A stretch of DNA of 6,806 bases from JAPKZH01 sp964537875 (GTDB lineage: Bacteria > Acidobacteriota > Aminicenantia > Aminicenantales > UBA4085): positions 1 to 6,806 of the forward strand of contig CAZIDN010000130.1 in NCBI GenBank assembly GCA_964537875.1, in the 5' to 3' direction. The notes beneath the pieces were generated by a model. The model did not search any database. It was not told the DNA's origin and saw nothing but the letters and a program-made list of their open reading frames with translations. Each line of letters opens with the position of its first letter. Positions within the stretch are counted from its first letter, which is position 1. Shown here in pieces: positions 1-6,699 of this stretch. Both the position numbers and the translations under genes were made by a program.

Positions 1-26
1 AGATGCAATCAATAAGAATATTGAGA

Positions 27-55
27 TTGCTATTGCGGCTTTAATTTCTTATAGT
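27..55 (+). promoter_or_regulatory. Predicted sigma70-type promoter of the flavoprotein gene
   Basis: A TTGCTA box at 27-32 (4 of 6 matches to the -35 consensus) and a TATAGT box at 50-55 (5 of 6 matches to the -10 consensus) are separated by exactly 17 bases in an AT-rich stretch. Transcription would start near position 62. That lies just past the ATG at 57, so this promoter supports translation from the ATG at 90. It is a prediction from motif matches and spacing only. Confidence 0.5.
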
Positions 56-77
56 AATGACCGAAATGCAGAGCAAG

Positions 78-83
78 AAGGAG
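78..83 (+). promoter_or_regulatory. Ribosome binding site deciding the start of the flavoprotein gene
   Basis: AAGGAG at 78-83 lies 6 bases before the ATG at 90, which is near-ideal Shine-Dalgarno spacing. The in-frame ATGs at 57 and 66 have no comparable box and would add residues ahead of a typical Tat n-region (MPKKKIIRRDFLK). The start is therefore taken at 90. Confidence 0.75.
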
Positions 84-89
84 ACAGCG

Positions 90-1733
90 ATGCCCAAAAA
101 AAAGATCATTCGAAGGGATTTTTTAAAAGCGATGCTGGCGGGGATCCCCGCCCTGGCCCTTGACTGGGATTCGTTTCCAAGGGGCGAGCAGTCATCGCCG
201 GCAAAGGACCAGTGGGATGCCGTCATCATCGGCGCCGGGCTGGGCGGGTTGAGCTGCGCCGCCGCCTTCGCCCGCCAGGGCTTCAAGCCGCTCCTCCTGG
301 AGCAGCATCGTATTCCCGGCGGATATGCCACGACATTCAAACGCCCCGGAGGTTTTGAGTTCGACGTGTCGCTGCATTCGACCTCGGTCGGAGAGCGCGA
401 CGGCATCCACAACCTTATTCCCGGGTTTCCGGAGATAAGAGATATCGAATTCGTGCCTCACAAGGTCCTCTACCGAGCCATTTTTCCCGACTATGACATC
501 CGAGTGCCGCCAAGAGACCTCGACGGCTATATCAAGATTCTAACGGGATGCTTTCCCCAAGAAAAGGAGGGCATCCAAAACCTGTTTACCGCCATACGGG
601 GATTGGTTGCGGATCTCAATAAATATTCGGGCGCTGGCGGAAACGTCGACATGTCGAAGTTTCCCCAAGAATATCCTCATCTCTTCAAAAGCGTCACGAG
701 CACTTGGGGAACATTCCAGGACGGCTACATCAAGGACCCCAAATTGAAGGCCATTGTCTCGTCTTTGTGGGGTTACTTCGGACTGCCGCCGTCCAAGCTC
801 GCCAGCATTTATTACGGCATGCCCCTCCTGGGGTATCTCGAAGGGGGCGGATATTACCCGATCGGCAAGTCCCAGAAAATCAGCAATGCCCTAGTCAAGT
901 TCATCGAAGAGCGCGGAGGAAAAGTCTTGTTGGGGGCGCGCGTGGAAAATATCCTGGTCAAAGAGCATGCCGCCTGCGGCGTCAAGACAGCCGACGGGAA
1001 GGAATTTGAGGCAAAGGTCGTCGTCTCGAACGCCAACGCTTATGACACATTCCACAAAATGACGGACGAGAAAGAATACCTGAAGGATTATTTGGCCCGG
1101 CTGGACGGGTTCAGCGTCAGCCTTTCTTGCTTCCAGGTTTTCCTGGGGTTAAAAAAGGACCTGATCAGGGAGGTCGGCATCACTGACAGCGAGATCTTCT
1201 ACGCACCCGGCTATGACGACGATGCCGTCTACAAGGCCGCGCTTAATGCCGACGTAGAAAACGGGGGGTTCGGCCTGGCTCTCTATGACAACCTCTACAA
1301 AGGCTACTCGCCGGAAGGCAAGAACACGATCAACATCATTACTTTGCAAGGATATGAACCCTGGAAAAAATACGAGGCCGATTATTTTGCCGGCAAAAAG
1401 GATGCCTATCGGGCTGAGAAAGAACGGCTCGCGGATGTCCTAATCAAAAAGGCTGAAGAGAAGCTGCTGCCGGGACTCAGCAAGGCAATAGAGGTGAAGG
1501 AGATCGGGACGCCGTTAACCAACGTGCGCTACACTTTGAATTACCGCGGAGCCGTTTACGGCTGGGACCAGACCCTGGATAATTCAATGCCCAGGCGCCT
1601 TCCTCAACAGACTCCCATCAAGAACCTTTATCTCGCCGGCGCGTGGACCCAGCCCGGGCACGGTTATACGGCCGTAATTCCCAGCGGGCTCCAATGCTTC
1701 GCCGAGATCATGAAGGAGTGGAAGCAGGCGTAG
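90..1733 (+). CDS. Tat-signal FAD-dependent oxidoreductase, phytoene desaturase/carotenoid isomerase/retinol saturase-like
   Basis: This is a flavoprotein oxidoreductase of the COG1233 type, whose members desaturate, saturate or isomerise carotenoids, retinoids and other polyenes; the actual substrate here is unknown. The sequence shows a Rossmann FAD-binding motif, GAGLGG at residues 48-53, with the ribose-binding glutamate E71 at the end of the second strand and PGG soon after. The family's C-terminal FAD signature is also present (NLYLAGAWTQPGHGYTAV, followed by PSGLQ). At 547 residues the length is normal for the family. The N-terminus has K-K-K, then R8-R9-D-F-L-K and a short hydrophobic stretch (about 14-24), which resembles a twin-arginine signal; no clear AxA cleavage site follows, so it might stay anchored. 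No crtB, crtE or other carotenoid genes are nearby, so a carotenoid role is not supported by context. The gene has its own promoter and converges on the next gene. The family is secure; the substrate and export are inferred. Confidence 0.9.
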   Translation: MPKKKIIRRDFLKAMLAGIPALALDWDSFPRGEQSSPAKDQWDAVIIGAGLGGLSCAAAFARQGFKPLLLEQHRIPGGYATTFKRPGGFEFDVSLHSTSVGERDGIHNLIPGFPEIRDIEFVPHKVLYRAIFPDYDIRVPPRDLDGYIKILTGCFPQEKEGIQNLFTAIRGLVADLNKYSGAGGNVDMSKFPQEYPHLFKSVTSTWGTFQDGYIKDPKLKAIVSSLWGYFGLPPSKLASIYYGMPLLGYLEGGGYYPIGKSQKISNALVKFIEERGGKVLLGARVENILVKEHAACGVKTADGKEFEAKVVVSNANAYDTFHKMTDEKEYLKDYLARLDGFSVSLSCFQVFLGLKKDLIREVGITDSEIFYAPGYDDDAVYKAALNADVENGGFGLALYDNLYKGYSPEGKNTINIITLQGYEPWKKYEADYFAGKKDAYRAEKERLADVLIKKAEEKLLPGLSKAIEVKEIGTPLTNVRYTLNYRGAVYGWDQTLDNSMPRRLPQQTPIKNLYLAGAWTQPGHGYTAVIPSGLQCFAEIMKEWKQA

Positions 1734-1763
1734 CTTTTAGGCTTTTCTCAACGCAGGGCGAAA

Positions 1764-2477
1764 TTAATCGTTGGGTTCAATGACCCGGCCCTTGACATTC
1801 CTGTGATTCACGCTTCCGCTGCCGGTGTCTTTCAGGATCAAATCTTTTCCGACGCCGTCAACGTCTATGGACCCGGAGCCGTCATCCACCGTTACGTTTC
1901 CCCCCACATTCAGAACCGTCATAGAGCCTGACCCGTCCTCAATCGAAACATTGCCGGTAATCTCCTTGACCTCTATTTCGCCCGAGCCGTCATTTATTTC
2001 CACATCTCCCTGGATGTCTTCAACCTGGATGCCGCCCGAGCCATCTTCGATATTGAGGTTTCCGGCGATGCTGCTGATTTCTATTCTGCCGGAACCGTCA
2101 TCGACATTCAGGTCCATTTTTTTCGGGATGTTCACCGTTAGGTCGATCTGGACATCATGGAAGGAGAAAAAAAGACGCTCTTTGACCTCGCTGACCAGGA
2201 CCGCCCGGCCTCCCTTGTTCTCGAGAGTGAGCTTGATATGGTCCTCGATGAACTTCTTCATGTCTTTTTCATCGACCCCTCGGGCAAGGATCTCGGCCTT
2301 CACTTCTATCGCCTTGAGTCCTTCCACACCCTGGACCTTTAAAAATCCCGCTCCCGAGTCGATCTCCAACTGAGTGATTCCTTCCGCCGCCAGGCTCAAC
2401 GTCTTGGTTTCCTGGGCGGAAAAAGCAAGAGAGCCGGTCAGGAAAATTGCAGCAAAAAGAATAGCTTTACGCTTCAT
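1764..2477 (-). CDS. Secreted DUF4097-type protein with DGSG beta-helix repeats
   Basis: A small exported protein resembling the DUF4097 (putative adhesin) family; no biochemical role is established for it. The N-terminus (MKRKAILFAAIFLTGSLAFSA, then Q) is a standard Sec signal peptide, probably cut after AFSA. Residues about 25-125 form a strand-rich domain with a charged helical stretch (VDEKDMKKFIED). The C-terminal half is five tandem 18-residue units, each opening with DGSG and followed by alternating hydrophobic residues and a conserved mid-unit glycine. A degenerate sixth turn (DTGSGS) caps it. This pattern fits a right-handed beta-helix or similar solenoid with one turn per repeat, facing the periplasm or cell surface. 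Two consecutive ATGs are possible starts (2480 and 2477). The one at 2477 has the better 5-base spacing from the Shine-Dalgarno box; the other adds one methionine. The gene stands alone, convergent with the flavoprotein gene and divergent from the oxidoreductase operon. The fold is likely; the function is unknown. Confidence 0.85.
   Translation of the reverse strand: MKRKAILFAAIFLTGSLAFSAQETKTLSLAAEGITQLEIDSGAGFLKVQGVEGLKAIEVKAEILARGVDEKDMKKFIEDHIKLTLENKGGRAVLVSEVKERLFFSFHDVQIDLTVNIPKKMDLNVDDGSGRIEISSIAGNLNIEDGSGGIQVEDIQGDVEINDGSGEIEVKEITGNVSIEDGSGSMTVLNVGGNVTVDDGSGSIDVDGVGKDLILKDTGSGSVNHRNVKGRVIEPND
1830..2099 (-). repeat. Five tandem 54-base coding repeats (18-residue DGSG units)
   Basis: Five in-frame units of exactly 54 bases encode DGSG-x-(I/M)-x-V/I-x-x-(I/V)-x-G-(N/D)-x-x-(I/V)-x, with fully regular spacing. 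The DNA is diverged even where the protein is identical: GSG is written GGTTCCGGC, GGCTCGGGC, GGCTCGGGC, GGGTCAGGC and GGCTCCGGG. This argues for old duplications held by selection on the protein rather than a recent slippage expansion. Confidence 0.85.
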
Positions 2478-2482
2478 CATGG

Positions 2483-2489
2483 CCTCCTC
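2483..2489 (-). promoter_or_regulatory. Ribosome binding site of the DUF4097-type gene
   Basis: On the minus strand GAGGAGG lies 2 bases before the ATG at 2480 and 5 bases before the ATG at 2477. The usual spacing favours 2477 as the start. Confidence 0.7.
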
Positions 2490-2513
2490 TTCAGAAACAG
2501 AGTTACGATATCA

Positions 2514-2519
2514 ATTATA
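2514..2519 (-). promoter_or_regulatory. Predicted -10 box for the DUF4097-type gene
   Basis: Read on the minus strand this is a perfect TATAAT, about 36 bases upstream of the start codon. The -35 is unclear: TTGTCC (2534-2539) is only 14 bases away and TTGAAC (2543-2548) is 23 bases away, neither a standard spacing. The box is convincing; the complete promoter is not. Confidence 0.4.
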
Positions 2520-2573
2520 AAGACGAATTCTTGGGACAAAAGGTTCAATTTTCGGTGAATGTTTAAAAAACCC

Positions 2574-2604
2574 TTGTCTCTGTTTTCTGTTTCTGGGATA
2601 TAAT
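2574..2604 (+). promoter_or_regulatory. Predicted promoter of the oxidoreductase/HEAT-DUF1080 operon
   Basis: TTGTCT at 2574-2579 and a perfect TATAAT at 2599-2604 are 19 bases apart, slightly longer than ideal, in AT-rich DNA. Transcription would begin near 2611, giving a leader of only about 14 bases before the ATG at 2625. It lies back to back with the minus-strand -10 box. Confidence 0.5.
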
Positions 2605-2624
2605 AAACAAAACTGGAAAAGCCC

Positions 2625-3905
2625 ATGCTTAATAAACCCATCTCCAGGCGGGAATTCCTCAAGCGAGGCGTCACGGCCGCTGCCGCCGGAGCGGCCGGTC
2701 TCACTATCCTCCCGCGGCACGTGTTGGGAGGCCAGGGCTTTCGAGCGCCGAGCGATGAACTCACCAAGGCGGTTATCGGAGTCGGCGGCATGGGCAGGGG
2801 GCATCTCAGATATCCCGGTTCCAGGCTGCTCGCCGTCTGCGACGTCGATGAGAGGCATCTTCGGGCCGCCCTCGAAATCTCGGGCCCAGGTGTCGCCGGA
2901 TACAGGGATTTCCGGGAAGTTCTCGAGCGGGATGACATCGACATCGTCCATGTCGTCACGCCTCCCCACTGGCACGCCTTGATCTCTATCGCGGCCGCGG
3001 AAGCGGGCAAAGACATCTGGTGTGAAAAACCGATGACCCGCACGATCGGCGAAGGCCAGAGACTCGTCGAGGCCATCCAGAGAAATGGCCGGGTCTTCAG
3101 GATTAACACCTGGTTCCGGTTCGAGGATATATTTTACGACTTCGGTACTCCGGTCAAGCCGATCAAAAAGCTGGTCCAGAGCGGCCTCCTCGGCTGGCCC
3201 CTCAAGGTGACAATCAGCGAAACCACCGGGTTCGACTGGAAATTTCATCATAGCGGCCTCACTTACCTTCCCCCGCAGTCTGTCCCCAAAGAGCTGGATT
3301 ATAATATGTGGCTCGGCCCCGCGCCCTCTAAGCCCTACAATTCCCACCGCGTCCATGGCACGTTCCGCGGCTACTGGGACTACGACGGCGGCGGCCTGGG
3401 AGACATGGGCATGCACTATCTCGACCCGGTCCAGTACCTATTCAACAAGGACGATACAAGCCCGGTGGAGGTTGACCCCGACTGTCCCCAGCAGCACCCG
3501 GATGCCTGCGGGACCTGGCGCCGGATCCGGCTCCGGTACGCGGACGGGTGCGAGATCATTCTCGACGGCGAGAACAAAGACAAGAACGCCCCCTTCCTCG
3601 AAGGACCCGGCGGGAAACTGTTCAAAGGGTTTGTGTCCGATATCCCCAACCTCAAAGAAAAGCTGGCCGCTCTTCCCGACCCCGAACCGCAGGTAACCGA
3701 TTTTGCCGAGGCGGTCCGCGCCCGCAAGAAATTCGCTCTGAATGAGCAAAACGGGCACCGCTCCTGCACCCTGGTCAACATGGGTAAAATTGCTCTTCAA
3801 CTGGGCCGGCCGCTTCGCTTCGACCCGGAGAAGCAGGTTTTTAGCGGCGACGAGGAAGCCAACCGGCTGATCAACCAGCCGATGCGCGCCCCCTGGCATT
3901 TGTGA
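2625..3905 (+). CDS. Tat-exported Gfo/Idh/MocA-family oxidoreductase
   Basis: An NAD(P)-dependent oxidoreductase of the Gfo/Idh/MocA family, which typically oxidises or reduces a hydroxyl or keto group on a sugar, sugar acid or inositol. The N-terminus has S7-R-R-E-F-L-K13 followed by an Ala/Gly-rich hydrophobic stretch to about 29, a good twin-arginine signal. The Rossmann domain follows with its nucleotide loop GVGGMG at 52-57, the strand AVCDVD (70-75), TPPHWH at 112-117 and the family's hallmark EKP at 134-136, whose lysine is usually catalytic. The substrate domain carries G-L-G-D-M-G-M-H-Y-L-D (257-267), matching the conserved D...H pattern of active-site residues. The 426-residue length is normal for Tat-bearing members. 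A weak GGAAAA box lies 4 bases before the start. EKP separates it from GH109-type glycosidases as I recall them. The next gene starts 16 bases downstream, so co-transcription with the DUF1080 protein is likely. The exact substrate cannot be read from sequence. Confidence 0.92.
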   Translation: MLNKPISRREFLKRGVTAAAAGAAGLTILPRHVLGGQGFRAPSDELTKAVIGVGGMGRGHLRYPGSRLLAVCDVDERHLRAALEISGPGVAGYRDFREVLERDDIDIVHVVTPPHWHALISIAAAEAGKDIWCEKPMTRTIGEGQRLVEAIQRNGRVFRINTWFRFEDIFYDFGTPVKPIKKLVQSGLLGWPLKVTISETTGFDWKFHHSGLTYLPPQSVPKELDYNMWLGPAPSKPYNSHRVHGTFRGYWDYDGGGLGDMGMHYLDPVQYLFNKDDTSPVEVDPDCPQQHPDACGTWRRIRLRYADGCEIILDGENKDKNAPFLEGPGGKLFKGFVSDIPNLKEKLAALPDPEPQVTDFAEAVRARKKFALNEQNGHRSCTLVNMGKIALQLGRPLRFDPEKQVFSGDEEANRLINQPMRAPWHL

Positions 3906-3921
3906 ACTATCGGAAAAAAGA

Positions 3922-6699
3922 ATGAATCGGCACCTCAGAATATTGCTGGCGATTGCGCTGACCTCGAGCCTTGCCTTCTGCCCGCTCAATTCTGCGGACA
4001 AAACCAGCACGCTTGACGCCCAAGTCTCGAATATCGTCGCCAAATTCCCCGGTCAAACAACGGCCGCGAAGGATGCTTTGGCCGCGGAGCTCATCGCCCT
4101 GGGTCATAAGGGAATCATGAGACTCTGCCGTATGCTCGCTCCTCCAGGCGCCACAGATGATTCAAAAGTCCGGTACGCCGTAAACGGGCTGGCCACATAT
4201 GTCGCGCCGACCCGGCTTGAAGAGCAGAGGAAAATGTTCGTCAAAGCGCTGGCCAAGGCGATCGAACAGGAAAGGTCGCCGGATGTCCGGGCATTTCTCA
4301 TCAGCCAGGTCGAGCTCTCCGGGAAGAATGAGTCGGTGAAGCCTCTCAAGAAGTATCTCCTCGACCCAAACCTCTGCGCTCCAGCAACCCGGGCCCTTGT
4401 GACCATTGCCACACCGGCTGCAGAGGGGGCCATCCTGAAAGCGCTCGGCCCCGCTTCCAACGCAAATAAAGTGACTCTTATTAACGCCCTTAGTGAATTT
4501 CACAGCCGCAAGGCCACAAAAAAAATATTGCCCTATGTTTCGAGCGATGATGCCGATATCCGGCAGGCCGCGCTTTACGCTTTGGCCAACACAGGTGACC
4601 CTCTGGCTGAGCCCGCACTGAACAAAGTCCTCCTCGAAGCCGGTTTTTATGAAAGGGCCCAAGCGCCCTCTCTCTACATCCTTTACGCCCGGCGATTGGC
4701 GGAATCTGGAAACAAGACCGAGGCTATAAGAATTTGCCGCGGAATCATCAAGAATTACCCGGCGCCCGGCAAGATCCATGTCTCCTGCGCCGCGCTGACT
4801 TTGCTTGCGGACATTATGGGAAAGGAGGCCGTCGAGGACCTCTTCGCGGCGCTCGGCAGCGCTGACAAGGACCTCCGTTGGAGGGCCCTCGAGCTCGTCA
4901 ACCGGTTTGAAGGCGAGAAAATCACGGCCGGATTAACAGCAAAGATGGCCGGCGCACCCGTGGAGACACAGACGCAGATCATCGCTTGTCTGGCCCTTCG
5001 CGGCGACAAGGCCGCCTTCCCCTCCGTGAGAGAAAAATTGAAGAGCGACGAAAAAGCTCTGCGTCTGGCGGCCATCCCGGCGGCAACGCGCTTAGGAGGA
5101 AGCGCGGTCATTCCCGATCTTTTCGGCCTTCTCGACACTGAAGACAGCGAGCAAATAGCCGCGGTTGAACAGTCCCTCCTCCAGTTTTCCAAGACTCAAA
5201 CCGTCCCTGAGGCCGTAAATATTCTTGAGAAGGTGCCGGTCGCCGCCCAGGCCGCTCTCATCAAGATCATGGCGGCGCGAGGAGCGACGGAGGACCTTGA
5301 ACTCATCTTTGCCAAGGCTAAAAGCGGGGATGAGAATATCCGCCTGGCCTCCCTGCGCGCGCTCGAGCCTTTGGTGACCGAAAATGAGCTGCCGCGCCTG
5401 ATCGCCCTTCTTGGTGAACCCGCCGCAAGCCGGGAAAAAATCCTCATCCAAAATGCCATTGTGGCGAGCGCCAGCCAGATTGCCGACCCGGAAAGCCGGG
5501 CCGATTTGATCCTGGAAGCTATGCCCAATGCGCGGGGGGAAAAGCTGGCCGACCTGATCAAGCCGCTCCCCGAAGTCGGCGGCAAGAAGGCTCTCGAAGC
5601 CGTGCTGGCCCAAACGCAAAGCGACGACCTTGAAGTGCAGACTGCCGCCGTATACGCCCTTTCCCAATGGCCGGATTTTGGCGCCGTCGTTCCGCTGCTT
5701 GACATCTGTCGGACTACGGGCAGCCGCAAGTTCCTTAATCTGAGCCTCCAAGGACTTGTGCGCCTGGTGGACACCGAGGAGCTCTCTTCCCAAGAAAAAT
5801 TCAAGCTGCTGAGCGAGGTCATGGCTATCCCCACCGAGCCGGCAGAAAAGAAGATCGTCATGGAGGGGCTGTCCCGCCTAAAGACGATGGGTTCCCTGAA
5901 ACTTGTCTCGTCTTTTCTTGATAACCCGAATCTCAGCACAGAAGCGGCCCAGGCGGCGGCACTGATCGCCGTGCCTTCACGGGGCGAAGAAGACGGCCTC
6001 ACAGGAATCGAGGTCATCCGCACTCTCAAAAAAGCCGCCGGTTTCGTCGCGGACGAGGATTTCAAGAAACGAATCGACAATTATGTCCGGACGCTTCTTG
6101 CGCGCGAGGGCTTCAGGCCGCTGTTTAACGGCCAGGACCTCTCCGGCTGGAAGGGCCTGGTCGGCGATCCTCCAAGCCGCAGCCGCATGTCCCCCCAGGA
6201 GCTTGAAAAAGCCCAAGCCGAAGCGGATGCCGATATGCTCGCCCACTGGAAAGCCGTTGACGGAATCCTTGTCTTTGACGGGGCGGGCCGCAGCCTCTGC
6301 ACAACAAAAGATTACGGCGATTTCGAGATGTTCGTCGACTGGAAAATCGAGCCCAAAGGCGACAGCGGCATCTATCTGCGCGGCTCGCCGCAGGTCCAGA
6401 TCTGGGATCCCGCGGAGCGGCCTGAGGGTTCCGGCGGCCTGTATAACAACGAAAAGGGCCTGAACAAGCCTCTCAAGCGGGCCGACCATCCTGTCGGCGA
6501 GTGGAATTCTTTCTTTATCCGAATGACGGGCGAGCGGGTAACCGTCTATCTGAACAACGCCCTCGTGGCGGATGATGTCGTCATGGAAAACTATTGGGAG
6601 CGGGATAAGCCCATCTATCCTTCGGGGCAGGTCGAGCTCCAGGCCCACTCGACTCCCCTTTATTTCCGGGATGTCTATCTCCGCGAAATCAAGCCCTGA
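3922..6699 (+). CDS. Secreted HEAT-repeat protein with C-terminal DUF1080 (3-keto-disaccharide hydrolase-like) domain
   Basis: A large two-part exported protein of 925 residues. Residues 1-25 are a Sec signal peptide (MNRHLRILLAIALTSSLAFC...), probably cut after LNSA; C20 is preceded by F, so it is a poor lipobox. From about 40 to 720 runs an alpha-solenoid of HEAT-like repeats, with recognisable units beginning D-x-D-I-R-Q-A-A (about 210), D-E-K-A-L-R-L-A-A (376), D-E-N-I-R-L-A-S (470) and D-L-E-V-Q-T-A-A (569). Such repeats usually bind proteins or extended ligands. Residues about 733-925 are DUF1080 (PF06439), a jelly-roll domain: LFNGQDLSGWKG, W-K-A-V-D-G-I-L, Y-G-D-F-E, GDSGIYLRGSPQVQIWD (813-829), GSGGLYNN (836-843), GEWN (859-862) and VELQAH (904-909). 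DUF1080 members hydrolyse 3-keto-glycosides; a lectin-like role is the alternative. A weak GGAAAA box lies 4 bases before the start. The upstream oxidoreductase could supply a keto-sugar substrate. Domain calls are firm; activity is inferred. Confidence 0.92.
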   Translation: MNRHLRILLAIALTSSLAFCPLNSADKTSTLDAQVSNIVAKFPGQTTAAKDALAAELIALGHKGIMRLCRMLAPPGATDDSKVRYAVNGLATYVAPTRLEEQRKMFVKALAKAIEQERSPDVRAFLISQVELSGKNESVKPLKKYLLDPNLCAPATRALVTIATPAAEGAILKALGPASNANKVTLINALSEFHSRKATKKILPYVSSDDADIRQAALYALANTGDPLAEPALNKVLLEAGFYERAQAPSLYILYARRLAESGNKTEAIRICRGIIKNYPAPGKIHVSCAALTLLADIMGKEAVEDLFAALGSADKDLRWRALELVNRFEGEKITAGLTAKMAGAPVETQTQIIACLALRGDKAAFPSVREKLKSDEKALRLAAIPAATRLGGSAVIPDLFGLLDTEDSEQIAAVEQSLLQFSKTQTVPEAVNILEKVPVAAQAALIKIMAARGATEDLELIFAKAKSGDENIRLASLRALEPLVTENELPRLIALLGEPAASREKILIQNAIVASASQIADPESRADLILEAMPNARGEKLADLIKPLPEVGGKKALEAVLAQTQSDDLEVQTAAVYALSQWPDFGAVVPLLDICRTTGSRKFLNLSLQGLVRLVDTEELSSQEKFKLLSEVMAIPTEPAEKKIVMEGLSRLKTMGSLKLVSSFLDNPNLSTEAAQAAALIAVPSRGEEDGLTGIEVIRTLKKAAGFVADEDFKKRIDNYVRTLLAREGFRPLFNGQDLSGWKGLVGDPPSRSRMSPQELEKAQAEADADMLAHWKAVDGILVFDGAGRSLCTTKDYGDFEMFVDWKIEPKGDSGIYLRGSPQVQIWDPAERPEGSGGLYNNEKGLNKPLKRADHPVGEWNSFFIRMTGERVTVYLNNALVADDVVMENYWERDKPIYPSGQVELQAHSTPLYFRDVYLREIKP

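Noticed and set aside
57..89. Upstream ATG extending the flavoprotein by 11 residues
   Set aside because: It has no ribosome binding site and lies upstream of the transcription start predicted from the 27-55 promoter. The ATG at 90 has AAGGAG at 6-base spacing and gives a normal Tat n-region.
96..103. Eight-A run at the start of the flavoprotein as a programmed slippage site
   Set aside because: The normal frame reads straight through into a full-length family member, so the run simply encodes the Lys-rich n-region of the signal.
1734..1763. Bidirectional terminator between the convergent genes
   Set aside because: The only inverted repeat is CAACG/CGTTG with a 15-base loop and no adjoining T-run, too weak to call.
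1825..2373. 182-codon plus-strand frame rich in P-E-P-S-S repeats
   Set aside because: It is the exact antisense of the DGSG repeat gene; the P-E-P-S-S pattern is the reverse complement of the GSG codons. It has no family resemblance.
2511..3416. 301-codon minus-strand frame opposite the Gfo/Idh/MocA gene
   Set aside because: The plus strand encodes an unmistakable enzyme with GVGGMG and EKP motifs. The antisense frame is Arg/Pro/Ala-rich with no recognisable domain and is open only because of GC-rich codon use.
3979..3981. Lipoprotein cysteine (C20) in the HEAT-DUF1080 signal peptide
   Set aside because: The preceding residues are L-A-F; phenylalanine just before the cysteine does not fit a lipobox, while L-N-S-A a few residues later suits signal peptidase I.
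5196..6080. 294-codon minus-strand frame, and other long antisense frames, across the HEAT-DUF1080 gene
   Set aside because: They are low-complexity Ser/Arg/Ala-rich translations with no signal or domain, overlapping a clear plus-strand solenoid protein.
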